Part shown: positions 23,201 through 29,557 of the stretch, piece after piece
How the letters are laid out: every line of letters starts with the position of its first letter
Numbering within the stretch: the stretch's first letter is position 1
Assembly (NCBI GenBank): GCA_041481445.1
Contig: JBGPBV010000074.1
Span: forward strand, 1 to 29,557
Direction of reading: 5' to 3'
From: AA29 sp041481445
GTDB lineage: Bacteria > Acidobacteriota > Vicinamibacteria > Fen-336
DNA: 29,557 nucleotides
Position numbers and translations under genes: made by a program
The notes under the pieces: model-generated
The model's input: only the letters and a program-made list of their open reading frames with translations
What the model was told of the DNA's origin: nothing
Databases searched by the model: none

Positions 23201-24682
23201 TCATCGTCCGAGTGCGCGCTGCAGCATGTCCCGGATCACGAAGAACGCGAAGAACGCGTAGAACGCGGAGCACAGAAGCACGCCCGCCTCGCGCCAGAGG
23301 GCGGGACGGACGGCGCGGGGCAGGAACTTCCGGTTCACGATCACGATCTGGACGCCGGCGATGGCGAGAACGATGCCCGCCATGTTGGCCACCACCTTGA
23401 AGAGCTGGAAGGGCGATGCCCAGCCGATGACGATGGCGCCCCAGAGCGAGAAGGCGAGGAGGATCCCGTAGTAGAGGCCGCGGATGTCGAGGCGGCTCGT
23501 GCCTTCCCCCTGCCGCGACATCCACACCGCGTCCGTGATCGTCCGCACCAGGATGTCGGTGTTGCCGAGCTGGGTCTTGAAGAGGAGCCAGAAGCCGTTG
23601 AAGAGGGTCAGGAACCAGAAGCCCGGCCAGATCTGGCGCAGGTAGTGGGCCTGGTAGGCGCCCGCGGCCAGGCCCTGCAGGTCCGTGCCGTGCGGGATCA
23701 GCGCGGTGGCGAGGTTCACGTTCAGGTACATGCCCAGGAAGCAGAAGAGGCCCCAGACCCAGATCTGGTCGAGGTGGACGTAGCGCATCCACTCCCGCCA
23801 GCGGGCGAGGCTGTCGCCGCGCGCGACGAAGACCTTGCCCACGTGCGAGAGCGCGACATGGTGGCCGCCGACCGCGCTCGGGATCGCGCCCACGTGCGCG
23901 CCCATGCCCCATCCCTTGTCGCGGACCCAGTTGGTCACGGTGAGGTTCCCCATCCCGCCCGATCCCGCGGTGGCGGCGAAGGCCCCGATGAGGCCCCAGT
24001 CGACCGGCCGGGGCAGGCCGGTGAAGCGGAAGAACCCCAGGAACGTGTGCCACCAGTGGCTGGCGGGCACGAAGGCCACGTTGACCGCGATGAGGAACAG
24101 GAACACCACGGCGAGCATGGTCCAGGCGAAGTATTCGAGCATGCGCTCGATCGTCCCTCCGAAGGACAGGATGAGGACGACCGCCCCGATCAGGGCCATG
24201 GCGATCCAGGCCTGCGTCGTCTGGTCGGGCGCGCCCGGCATGCGTCCCATCCAGGCCGCCAGCAGGGCGGCGGCGGCGCTGCCGGCCAGGGCCGGCCAGC
24301 CGAGCTGGAAGAAGCCGATCAGCGAATAGAAGCCGGCCCAGAAGCGGCCGCCCGGACGGAGCCGCATGATCCCGCCGTAGATCGGCTCGCCGGTGTAGAG
24401 CGTGTAGCGGATCCCTTCGAGGTTGAAGAGGACCTGGAGCGCGATCGCGGCCGTGGCGATGAGGAAGATGTCGGTCGAGTACTTGACCGCCGCCGCCGGG
24501 CCCACCAGCCACTCGCCGCCCCCGATCGAGGTGGCGGCCATGATCGCCCCCGGCCCGATCACGGCCATCGCGTTGCGCAGCCCGAACGACGGCGGAGCCG
24601 GGAGCTCGGCCACGTCCCAAGGGGGCAGCGCGCCGTGGCTCGGCGGCAGCGCGGTGTCGGTGGCGGCGGGGGAGGCGCTCAT
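23201..24682 (-). CDS. Nramp-family transporter with non-canonical metal site
   Basis: 493 aa inner-membrane protein with about 11-12 hydrophobic helices and an N-terminal Pro-rich tail. The overall pattern (IGPGAIMAATSIGGGEWLVG at the first helix) is that of Nramp-related proteins common in Planctomycetota and Acidobacteriota. In Mn/Fe-importing Nramps the first helix has DPGN and the sixth has MPH. Here the aligned first-helix residues are GGGE (54-57), and the sixth-helix area reads AATAGSGGMGN with no MPH. It is therefore unlikely to be a standard MntH, and the substrate is open. ATG 24682 lies 26 nt after the stop of the sialidase-like gene, suggesting one transcript. Longer readings of this frame into the upstream gene are shadows. 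Confidence 0.85.
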   Translation of the reverse strand: MSASPAATDTALPPSHGALPPWDVAELPAPPSFGLRNAMAVIGPGAIMAATSIGGGEWLVGPAAAVKYSTDIFLIATAAIALQVLFNLEGIRYTLYTGEPIYGGIMRLRPGGRFWAGFYSLIGFFQLGWPALAGSAAAALLAAWMGRMPGAPDQTTQAWIAMALIGAVVLILSFGGTIERMLEYFAWTMLAVVFLFLIAVNVAFVPASHWWHTFLGFFRFTGLPRPVDWGLIGAFAATAGSGGMGNLTVTNWVRDKGWGMGAHVGAIPSAVGGHHVALSHVGKVFVARGDSLARWREWMRYVHLDQIWVWGLFCFLGMYLNVNLATALIPHGTDLQGLAAGAYQAHYLRQIWPGFWFLTLFNGFWLLFKTQLGNTDILVRTITDAVWMSRQGEGTSRLDIRGLYYGILLAFSLWGAIVIGWASPFQLFKVVANMAGIVLAIAGVQIVIVNRKFLPRAVRPALWREAGVLLCSAFYAFFAFFVIRDMLQRALGR

Positions 24683-24708
24683 GGCGGCGGAGTCTCCGGG
24701 CCTGCGCC

Positions 24709-26193
24709 TCAGCGCACGGTCGCCGTGAAGACCTCCTCCATCGCCAGCCCGCGCGAGCACCCCGCTATCGGCACCAGCTGCCGCCGGCTGTCCGTCCAGA
24801 TCGGGTGCGAGACTCCACCCAGCGAGACGAGCCCTTCGTAGTCCCCCTGCTGGTTGCCGTAGTTGATGCCGTTGCAGGGGAACACGCCTCCGCAGTCGTG
24901 CTCGTTCGACCGCGCGGTCGTGACCCGGAGGTCGGGAGCCCAGGAGGCGCCGCCGTCGGAGGAGCGCGCGAGGTAGACGTCCGTCTCGTAGCGGGCGCCC
25001 GTGCGGTCGTTGCGCGTGTCGTAGTAGGAAACCGTCACCGACCCCGTCACCGGATCGACGGACATCCAGTGATTGAACCGGTCGGCGGGCGCGCTCAGGC
25101 GGTCGCCAACACCGGCGGGCGTGGACCAGTGCGCGCCCTGGTCGTCGGAGAACGACAGCAGGATGTCCGTGGTGCCCGCGTCCGTGAGGTCCAGCCAAGA
25201 GCAGTACAGGCGGCCGCGACGCGGTCCGGTCGAGCGGTCGGTGTCGCAGGCGGGATAGACCAGGGCCGCGCGCACGGACTCCGCGGGGATCGCGATGTCG
25301 AACGCGATCCGCTTGGAGGCGATCAGCCCCTCCTGGCCCCAGGTCGCACCCCCGTCGAACGAACGGTTGAACGCGATCGTGTTGTTCGCGTAGTCGTTCC
25401 AGGCCACGTACAGCTCGCCGCCCGGACCGACGAAGGGCACGGCGCCAATGCCGCGGCCGGGTCCGCTCGGCTCGTCCGCGCGGTTCACCGTGAACGTCGC
25501 GCCTCCGTCCGACGACCGCGCCACGCGGATGCCTCCGCTGGTCGAGCCGCCGCTGGCCGCGTCCCAGGCGATGTACACGCGGTCGCGGAAGAGGCTGGAC
25601 GGGTTGGTGTCGGCGGTGATCATCGGCTTGTCGTTGAAGTGGTTGGAGCCGCCCTCGGGCGAGAAGTAGGTCACCGCCGGCCACGTGCGGCCGCCGTCCG
25701 TGGACTTCGCCACCGCCATGCTGGTGCCGTTGACTCCGTTGCCGTTGCCGAAGAACACCACGATGTAGCCGTAGTAGACGTTCCCGCGGGTGTCGAAGGC
25801 GAGGGTCGGGTCGGAGCCGAAGTCGGTGCCGTTCCCCTTGGGTGGCGGCAGCGGGAGGTCCACGCCTCCCCAGGTGGTGCCGCCATCGGTCGAGAAGTAG
25901 CCGCGCATGGGCAGGCGGAAGATCTCGTTCGAGCCGGCGGCGAGCGTCCGCGGCCGGTTCGGGTCGATCGTGATGTAGGTCTCGCTCTGGGGTCCGCATT
26001 CGTTCGAGACGTCCACGTTGGTCTTGTCCACCGCGACGGAAGTGGTGGCGGTGCCAGCCGCGATGGTTCCGCCCTTGGCCAGGTATTGGTACTTGTCCCA
26101 CCAGGTCGGGTTGTTCGGGTCCTTCGCGTGGACGGCGGGGACGCCGAGGGCGAGGACGGCGGCGACGGCGAGAATGCGGGAGGGGGTTCTCAT
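24709..26193 (-). CDS. Secreted Asp-box (BNR, sialidase-like) beta-propeller protein
   Basis: 494 aa with a clear signal peptide (RTPSRILAVAAVLALGVPAVHA). Six Asp-box motifs (S-x-D-x-G-x-T-W type) recur through the chain: FSTDGGTTW, KSTDGGRTW, RSSDGGATF, RSFDGGATW, FSDDQGAHW and RSSDGGASW. This indicates a six-bladed propeller, as in sialidases and related exo-glycosidases. Cysteines in ECGPQ, YPACDTD, HDCGG and FPCNG may form disulfides outside the cytoplasm. I cannot confirm the sialidase arginine triad, so the protein may be a non-sialidase propeller. ATG 26193 is chosen for GGAAGGAG 8 nt upstream; ATG 26211 overlaps that site. It precedes the Nramp-family gene. Confidence 0.88.
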   Translation of the reverse strand: MRTPSRILAVAAVLALGVPAVHAKDPNNPTWWDKYQYLAKGGTIAAGTATTSVAVDKTNVDVSNECGPQSETYITIDPNRPRTLAAGSNEIFRLPMRGYFSTDGGTTWGGVDLPLPPPKGNGTDFGSDPTLAFDTRGNVYYGYIVVFFGNGNGVNGTSMAVAKSTDGGRTWPAVTYFSPEGGSNHFNDKPMITADTNPSSLFRDRVYIAWDAASGGSTSGGIRVARSSDGGATFTVNRADEPSGPGRGIGAVPFVGPGGELYVAWNDYANNTIAFNRSFDGGATWGQEGLIASKRIAFDIAIPAESVRAALVYPACDTDRSTGPRRGRLYCSWLDLTDAGTTDILLSFSDDQGAHWSTPAGVGDRLSAPADRFNHWMSVDPVTGSVTVSYYDTRNDRTGARYETDVYLARSSDGGASWAPDLRVTTARSNEHDCGGVFPCNGINYGNQQGDYEGLVSLGGVSHPIWTDSRRQLVPIAGCSRGLAMEEVFTATVR

Positions 26194-26276
26194 GCGCGTG
26201 GCTCCTTCCATGTGGGCTCTCGGGCCCGGTGCGCTTGCGTCCGGAATGGAGAGGATCTCGGGGGGATCGCGGGTGG

Positions 26277-26306
26277 ATCGTATCCGGGACGCGCGCGGAC
26301 CGTCAA
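26277..26306 (-). promoter_or_regulatory. Promoter of the Asp-box / Nramp pair
   Basis: On the minus strand TTGACG (26306-26301) and TACGAT (26282-26277) are 18 nt apart, a good sigma-70-like pair. The leader would be about 77 nt long, ending in the GGAAGGAG site. No other clear element is seen in the 142-nt divergent region apart from the plus-strand box at 26323. Confidence 0.5.
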
Positions 26307-26322
26307 CGCCGGGCGCGTGTGG

Positions 26323-26328
26323 TTGAAT
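26323..26328 (+). promoter_or_regulatory. TTGAAT -10-like box for the DUF3187 gene
   Basis: TTGAAT ends 7 nt before ATG 26336, so transcription would start at about that codon. It overlaps the alternative ATG at 26327, which argues for the later start. No -35 is seen. Confidence 0.3.
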
Positions 26329-26335
26329 GCCGGGA

Positions 26336-27349
26336 ATGGTCCGCCCCCTGCGCCTCCTCCTCGCCGGCGGCGCGGCCCTCCTGAGCGTGCCTCTCTTCGC
26401 CCAGGCCCCGGCTCCGGCGCGTCGCGGGCCATTCGCGGCCCGCGACGAGTGGCTGCTGGCCCAGCCGCTGCTCACGCTGCCCGCCGTGGATCCCGATCCG
26501 CTCGGGCGGGGCCGCCTGGAAGTGCGCCTCGACGGCGACTGGGGGAGCGACTTCGGCCTGGCCGGCATCATCGGGCCCACTCCGGACGTGAGCTACCTCG
26601 TGGACGGCGAGCACCGCAGCGGCGCCCTCACGGTGCGCCGCGGCCTCTCCGACCGCTTCACGATCGGCCTGCGTCTCCCCGTCCTCTGGCGGGGGGCCGG
26701 GATCCTCGACGGCCTCATCGACGCCTGGCACCGCGCGCTCCGCCTTCCCGACAGCGGCCGTTCGCTCTTTCCCGACGACGAGTTCCACGTCGAGGGGCGC
26801 GACACGCGGGCCCGGCCGCTCCAGTGGGAAGGCCGCGCCGGCACCGGCCTCGGCAACCTCGAGATCGAGGGACACGGCCTGGTGCTCGGGTGGCCCGACC
26901 CCGGGGGATGGCGCGTGGCGGCGGTGGCGCGCCTGAGCCTGCCTACGGCGACGGGCACCTTCGCGCACGCGGGCGCGGCGGCGGGTCTTCAACTCGTGGC
27001 CGCCCACCCGCTGGGCGCCCGCGCGGACGTCTACCTGGGCCTGGGCACGACGGTGTCGAGCGCGAGCGAGTTCCAGGGCATCCAATACCCGCGCACGCGC
27101 CCGCAGGGGTTCCTCGCCTTCGAGGGCCGTCTCACCGGCGGCTGGAGCGTGGTTGCTCAGCTCGAGGCGGCCGCGCGCCTGGTCACGAACGTGGAGGCCT
27201 ATCCGGGGACGACGACCAGCCTGCGCGTGGGATCGAAGCTCGGTCTCCACCACGGCTGGATGCTGGAGGTCGGCATCACGGAAGGCCTCACGAACCAGGC
27301 GGCCACCACCGACTTCGGCATGCGGGCCGGGCTCGGCCGCCGCTTCTAG
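26336..27349 (+). CDS. DUF3187 family outer-membrane protein
   Basis: 337 aa with a signal peptide (RPLRLLLAGGAALLSVPLFAQA). The sequence fits DUF3187: a glycine/aromatic beta pattern with VRRGLSDRFTIGLRLPVLW, then GILDGLIDAWHRALRLPDSGR and FPDDEFHV. The second half (LGNLEIEGHGLVLGW, AAVARLSLPTATG, ADVYLGLGTTVSS, GWSVVAQLEAAARL, HHGWMLEVGITEGL) is made of strand-length segments ending in the aromatic residue RRF, as expected for an outer-membrane barrel. Function is unknown for the family. ATG 26336 is preferred; ATG 26327 is three codons upstream. It is divergent from the Asp-box gene and ends 6 nt from the TRAP gene on the other strand. Confidence 0.88.
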   Translation: MVRPLRLLLAGGAALLSVPLFAQAPAPARRGPFAARDEWLLAQPLLTLPAVDPDPLGRGRLEVRLDGDWGSDFGLAGIIGPTPDVSYLVDGEHRSGALTVRRGLSDRFTIGLRLPVLWRGAGILDGLIDAWHRALRLPDSGRSLFPDDEFHVEGRDTRARPLQWEGRAGTGLGNLEIEGHGLVLGWPDPGGWRVAAVARLSLPTATGTFAHAGAAAGLQLVAAHPLGARADVYLGLGTTVSSASEFQGIQYPRTRPQGFLAFEGRLTGGWSVVAQLEAAARLVTNVEAYPGTTTSLRVGSKLGLHHGWMLEVGITEGLTNQAATTDFGMRAGLGRRF

Positions 27350-27355
27350 CCCGCC

Positions 27356-28405
27356 TCAGCGCGCGGGATGGGCCTTGCGGTACTCGTCGCGGAAGCGCAC
27401 GGCCTCGTCGAAGGCGTCGGCGGGCACGACGGACCCGCGGATCTTCGGGTAGAGGCCCTCCGCCGTCTTCTTCCACTGCTCGCGCGCCCGCGCGTCCACC
27501 GCCACCACGTTGAGCCCGCGCTTGCGCATGGCCTCCACGTCGCGGTCGCCGCTCTTGCGGATCTCGTCCTGCAGGCGCGCCCCCGACTCGCGCGCGATCT
27601 GCAGGAGCGCGGGGCGCACGTCGGCGGGGATGCGCTCCCACACGTTCTTGTTGATGACGGTGGCCCCGAGGAGGAGCTGCCAGGGCAGCGCGGTCATGTT
27701 CTTCGCGTAGTTGTAGTACTGCGCGATCACCGCGACCTGGGGCGGGCAGCCCAGCGCGTTCACGAGGCCCGTCTGCAGGGCGGTCGCGATCTCGGTGGCC
27801 GGCAGCGGGACCGGGTTGAAGCCGGCCGACTTCCAGAGATCGACGCTGGTGGCGTCCCCGGCCCAGGTGAAGAGCTTCATGGTCCTGAGGTCGTCCGGCG
27901 TGGCCACCGGCTTCTGGGAGAAGAAGTGCACCCATCCTCCGTCCGCCCAGTTGAGGACCACGAAACCCTTGGCCTCGAGGCTCGCCTCCAGCCGCGGACG
28001 CATCTTGTCGAGGACGAAGTAGAGCTCCTCGTAGGAGTCGTACATCATCGGCACGCCCAGCGCGTAGACGGACTTGTCGATCTCGGCCACGCCCACCGAG
28101 GTCAGCACCCCGGCGTTGAGCGTGCCCAGCCGCATCTTCCGCACGACGTCGGGGTCGTCCCCGGCCACTCCTCCCGCATAGAGCCGCACGGTGACCCCGC
28201 CGCCCGAGGCGGTCCGCCACTTGTCCGCCGTCTCCTTGAGGATGAGGTGCCACGACGAGCCGTCCGGCACCAGGGTTGCCATCTTCACCAGGACCGGCTG
28301 CGCCCCCGCGGGCCCTGGGCCCAGAAGGGCGATGGCCGCCGCCACCACGGCCGCCGCCCGGATCGAGGTCTGCCGTCGCCTGCCGCACGTCATGGCTTCG
28401 ATCAT
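27356..28405 (-). CDS. TRAP transporter periplasmic substrate-binding protein (DctP family)
   Basis: 349 aa with a signal peptide (SIRAAAVVAAAIALLGPGPAGA). It shows the DctP-type fold: KMATLVPDGSSWHLIL at the start, YAGGVAGDDPDVVRKMRLG, the helix-strand region TEIATALQTGLVNALGCPP and a C-terminal helix EAVRFRDEYRK. Most DctP proteins have a conserved Arg (pattern K-x-R-V/I) that clamps a carboxylate. Here the aligned segment reads MKLFTWAG (Leu178-Phe179), so the Arg seems absent. Together with the upstream TatT gene this suggests a TPAT-type system, for which hydrophobic ligands have been proposed. ATG 28405 follows the TatT stop by 3 nt; ATG 28393 is an alternative. No permease gene lies downstream. 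Confidence 0.9.
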   Translation of the reverse strand: MIEAMTCGRRRQTSIRAAAVVAAAIALLGPGPAGAQPVLVKMATLVPDGSSWHLILKETADKWRTASGGGVTVRLYAGGVAGDDPDVVRKMRLGTLNAGVLTSVGVAEIDKSVYALGVPMMYDSYEELYFVLDKMRPRLEASLEAKGFVVLNWADGGWVHFFSQKPVATPDDLRTMKLFTWAGDATSVDLWKSAGFNPVPLPATEIATALQTGLVNALGCPPQVAVIAQYYNYAKNMTALPWQLLLGATVINKNVWERIPADVRPALLQIARESGARLQDEIRKSGDRDVEAMRKRGLNVVAVDARAREQWKKTAEGLYPKIRGSVVPADAFDEAVRFRDEYRKAHPAR

Positions 28406-28408
28406 CTC

Positions 28409-29317
28409 CTATTCCACGAACAGCTCGTCCGCCCGTCCGAGCAGCCACCGGGCCCGCTTCTGGTACACCAGGTTGGCCAGGCGCATGTCGGGCACGGAGC
28501 CGGGGTCGACGGCGAGCGCCTCCCGCAGGAGCCGATCGAACTCGCGGCGGTCCTGCCGCGCGACGGAGACCGTCTCCGCGAAGTTGACGAGGGCGGACAC
28601 GCGGTGCCCGCCCGTGAGCGCCTCCGCGCGGTCGAGGTGCGTGCGCGCCTTCTCGAAGGACCCGCCCACCGCCTCCCCCCGCCCCTCCCACGAGATGAAG
28701 AAGTCGTGCAGCGCGCCGTGGTCGTAGGCCTCGTCGAGGGCGAGGGCCCGGCGCATGAGGGCCTCCGCCTGGCCCTGGTCGGCGGTCAGCTCGGAGTCGT
28801 CCTTGGAGACGGCGATGGCGGCGAACCAGGCCAGGCCAGTGGCGTAGAGCAGGGGCACGTGCTCCTTGCGGGTGCGGCCGAGGGCGGGCGCGCCCTCCGC
28901 GCGCAGCCGCTCGCGCAGGCCCGGGAAGTCGACCTCCAGGCCGCGAAAGCCGTAGCCCAGGGCCCGCAGGTAGAGGCGGCGGGCGCGGACCCGCAGCTCG
29001 GTGGCGCGGGCGAGGTCGTGCGCCTCCACGAAGTCCGCCTCCTGCTGGACGTGGCCGTAGCCGTACTGGACGAACCCGCTGGCCGCGGCCAGGAGCAGGC
29101 CCTTGTGGCGGGGAGCCTCGTCGAGGAGGCCCTCGATCGTCTTTAGGCCGAAGGGCACCGCCTCCCAGACCAGGTCGGGGTCCTCGTCGCGCGCATAGCC
29201 GGAGCCGCCCTCGGCCAGCGCGTTGCCGAGCGCGTTCACGGCGACGTGCTTGACCGAGCAGGCGGGAAGCAGGGCCGCGGCCAGGAGCGCCACCGCGGCG
29301 CCGGGGAGGACGGACAT
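28409..29317 (-). CDS. TRAP transporter TatT component (lipoprotein, TPR-like)
   Basis: 302 aa with a lipoprotein signal peptide ending LLPAC (lipidated Cys about residue 20). The remainder is helical with repeats of TPR type (ARATELRVRARRLYLRALGYGFRGLE, then KEHVPLLYATGLAWFAAI, GQAEALMRRALALDEAYDHGALHDFF, FEKARTHLDRAEALTGG). These are hallmarks of TatT, the accessory protein that trimerises around a TRAP substrate-binding partner in Treponema pallidum (Tp0956/Tp0957). The partner gene lies directly downstream with a 3-nt gap. A TAGAAT box overlaps the stop of the previous gene and ends 9 nt before ATG 29317. It is probably anchored in the periplasm. Confidence 0.92.
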   Translation of the reverse strand: MSVLPGAAVALLAAALLPACSVKHVAVNALGNALAEGGSGYARDEDPDLVWEAVPFGLKTIEGLLDEAPRHKGLLLAAASGFVQYGYGHVQQEADFVEAHDLARATELRVRARRLYLRALGYGFRGLEVDFPGLRERLRAEGAPALGRTRKEHVPLLYATGLAWFAAIAVSKDDSELTADQGQAEALMRRALALDEAYDHGALHDFFISWEGRGEAVGGSFEKARTHLDRAEALTGGHRVSALVNFAETVSVARQDRREFDRLLREALAVDPGSVPDMRLANLVYQKRARWLLGRADELFVE

Positions 29318-29326
29318 GGGGAGACG

Positions 29327-29332
29327 ATTCTA
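29327..29332 (-). promoter_or_regulatory. TAGAAT -10-like box for TatT-DctP
   Basis: TAGAAT on the minus strand includes the TAG stop of the upstream gene and ends 9 nt before the ATG at 29317. No -35 is seen and no Shine-Dalgarno lies in between, consistent with a near-leaderless start. Confidence 0.35.
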
Positions 29333-29557
29333 CCCGACCACCTCGCGGATCTGCCGGCGCAGCGCCGCCCGCGCGTCGCGCAGGGCGGCGCGCTCCGCGG
29401 ACGGCGCTCCTTCCGGGCGGGGCCGGCGGCGGCGGCGGTCGCGTACGCGCAAGGCGACCTGTCCGGTCACGGAGGCGACGACGAGGACGAGCAGGGCGGC
29501 CGTGGGTCCGGAGAGCACCCAGGCCACGGCCATCAGCAGGCCCCACCAGATGGGGAA
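29330..29557 (-). CDS. Small membrane protein, N-terminus cut by window edge
   Basis: 75 residues are visible. The frame stays open to the right edge (FPIWWGLL before the first internal ATG at 29533), so the true start is outside and the ATG is probably not the start. Residues begin with FPIWW and a hydrophobic helix (LLMAVAWVLSG), then a second helix (AALLVLVVASVTGQVAL), a run of arginines and a charged helix (ERAALRDARAALRRQIREVVG). It resembles 2TM-domain proteins, with the basic end in the cytoplasm. No family is assigned. It ends 12 nt before TatT. Confidence 0.65.
   Translation of the reverse strand, partial: FPIWWGLLMAVAWVLSGPTAALLVLVVASVTGQVALRVRDRRRRRPRPEGAPSAERAALRDARAALRRQIREVVG

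Noticed and set aside
1..29557. tRNA, rRNA, CRISPR arrays, insertion sequences, phage or att sites
   Set aside because: Intergenic gaps are short and were read on both strands. No cloverleaf, spaced direct repeats, transposase or integrase frame was recognised.

Overview
The window is a very GC-rich (by eye about 70%), densely coded stretch of chromosome from a Gram-negative bacterium. The best guess is an Acidobacteriota member (Vicinamibacteria or Thermoanaerobaculia type), probably uncultured. This rests on the family mix: a VWFA-related acidobacterial domain protein, Ca-binding FG-GAP/ASPIC (CRTAC1-like) proteins, a TonB-dependent receptor with a carboxypeptidase-like N-terminal domain, a DUF3187 outer-membrane protein, a fused homocysteine methyltransferase/MTHFR, and lpxD, which implies lipid A. 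No phage, IS, CRISPR, rRNA or tRNA signature was recognised. TAG, TGA and TAA are treated as stops; TAG ends many intact genes here.

Left part (1-9300). Two divergent FG-GAP genes, the left one carrying a haem-c motif and cut by the window edge, are followed by a secreted S10 carboxypeptidase, a convergent aldo/keto reductase, the bifunctional methionine/folate enzyme, the VWFA protein and a lipoprotein phosphodiesterase of the alkaline-phosphatase superfamily.

Middle (9300-15580). A bactofilin-lpxD pair (minus strand, 4-nt overlap) lies back to back with uvrB. Then come three minus-strand genes: gpmA, a small two-TM protein and egtB. The egtB frame is interrupted by an in-frame amber codon 22 codons before its natural end.

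Middle-right (15583-23182). This is a plus-strand series: an M20 dipeptidase, a secreted purple-acid-phosphatase-like metallophosphoesterase, then a perfect 13-bp inverted repeat abutting the start of an ECF sigma factor. The sigma gene begins a four-gene block in which each gene overlaps the next by 4 nt: sigma, single-TM anti-sigma/ActD-like protein, a secreted caspase-fold protease fused to a predicted outer-membrane beta-barrel, and a TonB-dependent receptor. It looks like a self-contained envelope signalling cassette and is the most interesting part of the window.

Right part (23200-29557). A non-canonical Nramp-family transporter sits downstream of a secreted Asp-box (sialidase-like) protein, divergent from a DUF3187 outer-membrane protein. 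After that come a TRAP substrate-binding protein and its TatT lipoprotein partner, without a permease in the window, and a truncated small membrane protein at the right edge.

A recurring TAGA(A/C)T box lies just upstream of many starts, often only 6-9 nt away, which suggests -10 elements giving leaderless or nearly leaderless mRNAs. All family calls were made by reading the sequence, with no database search.
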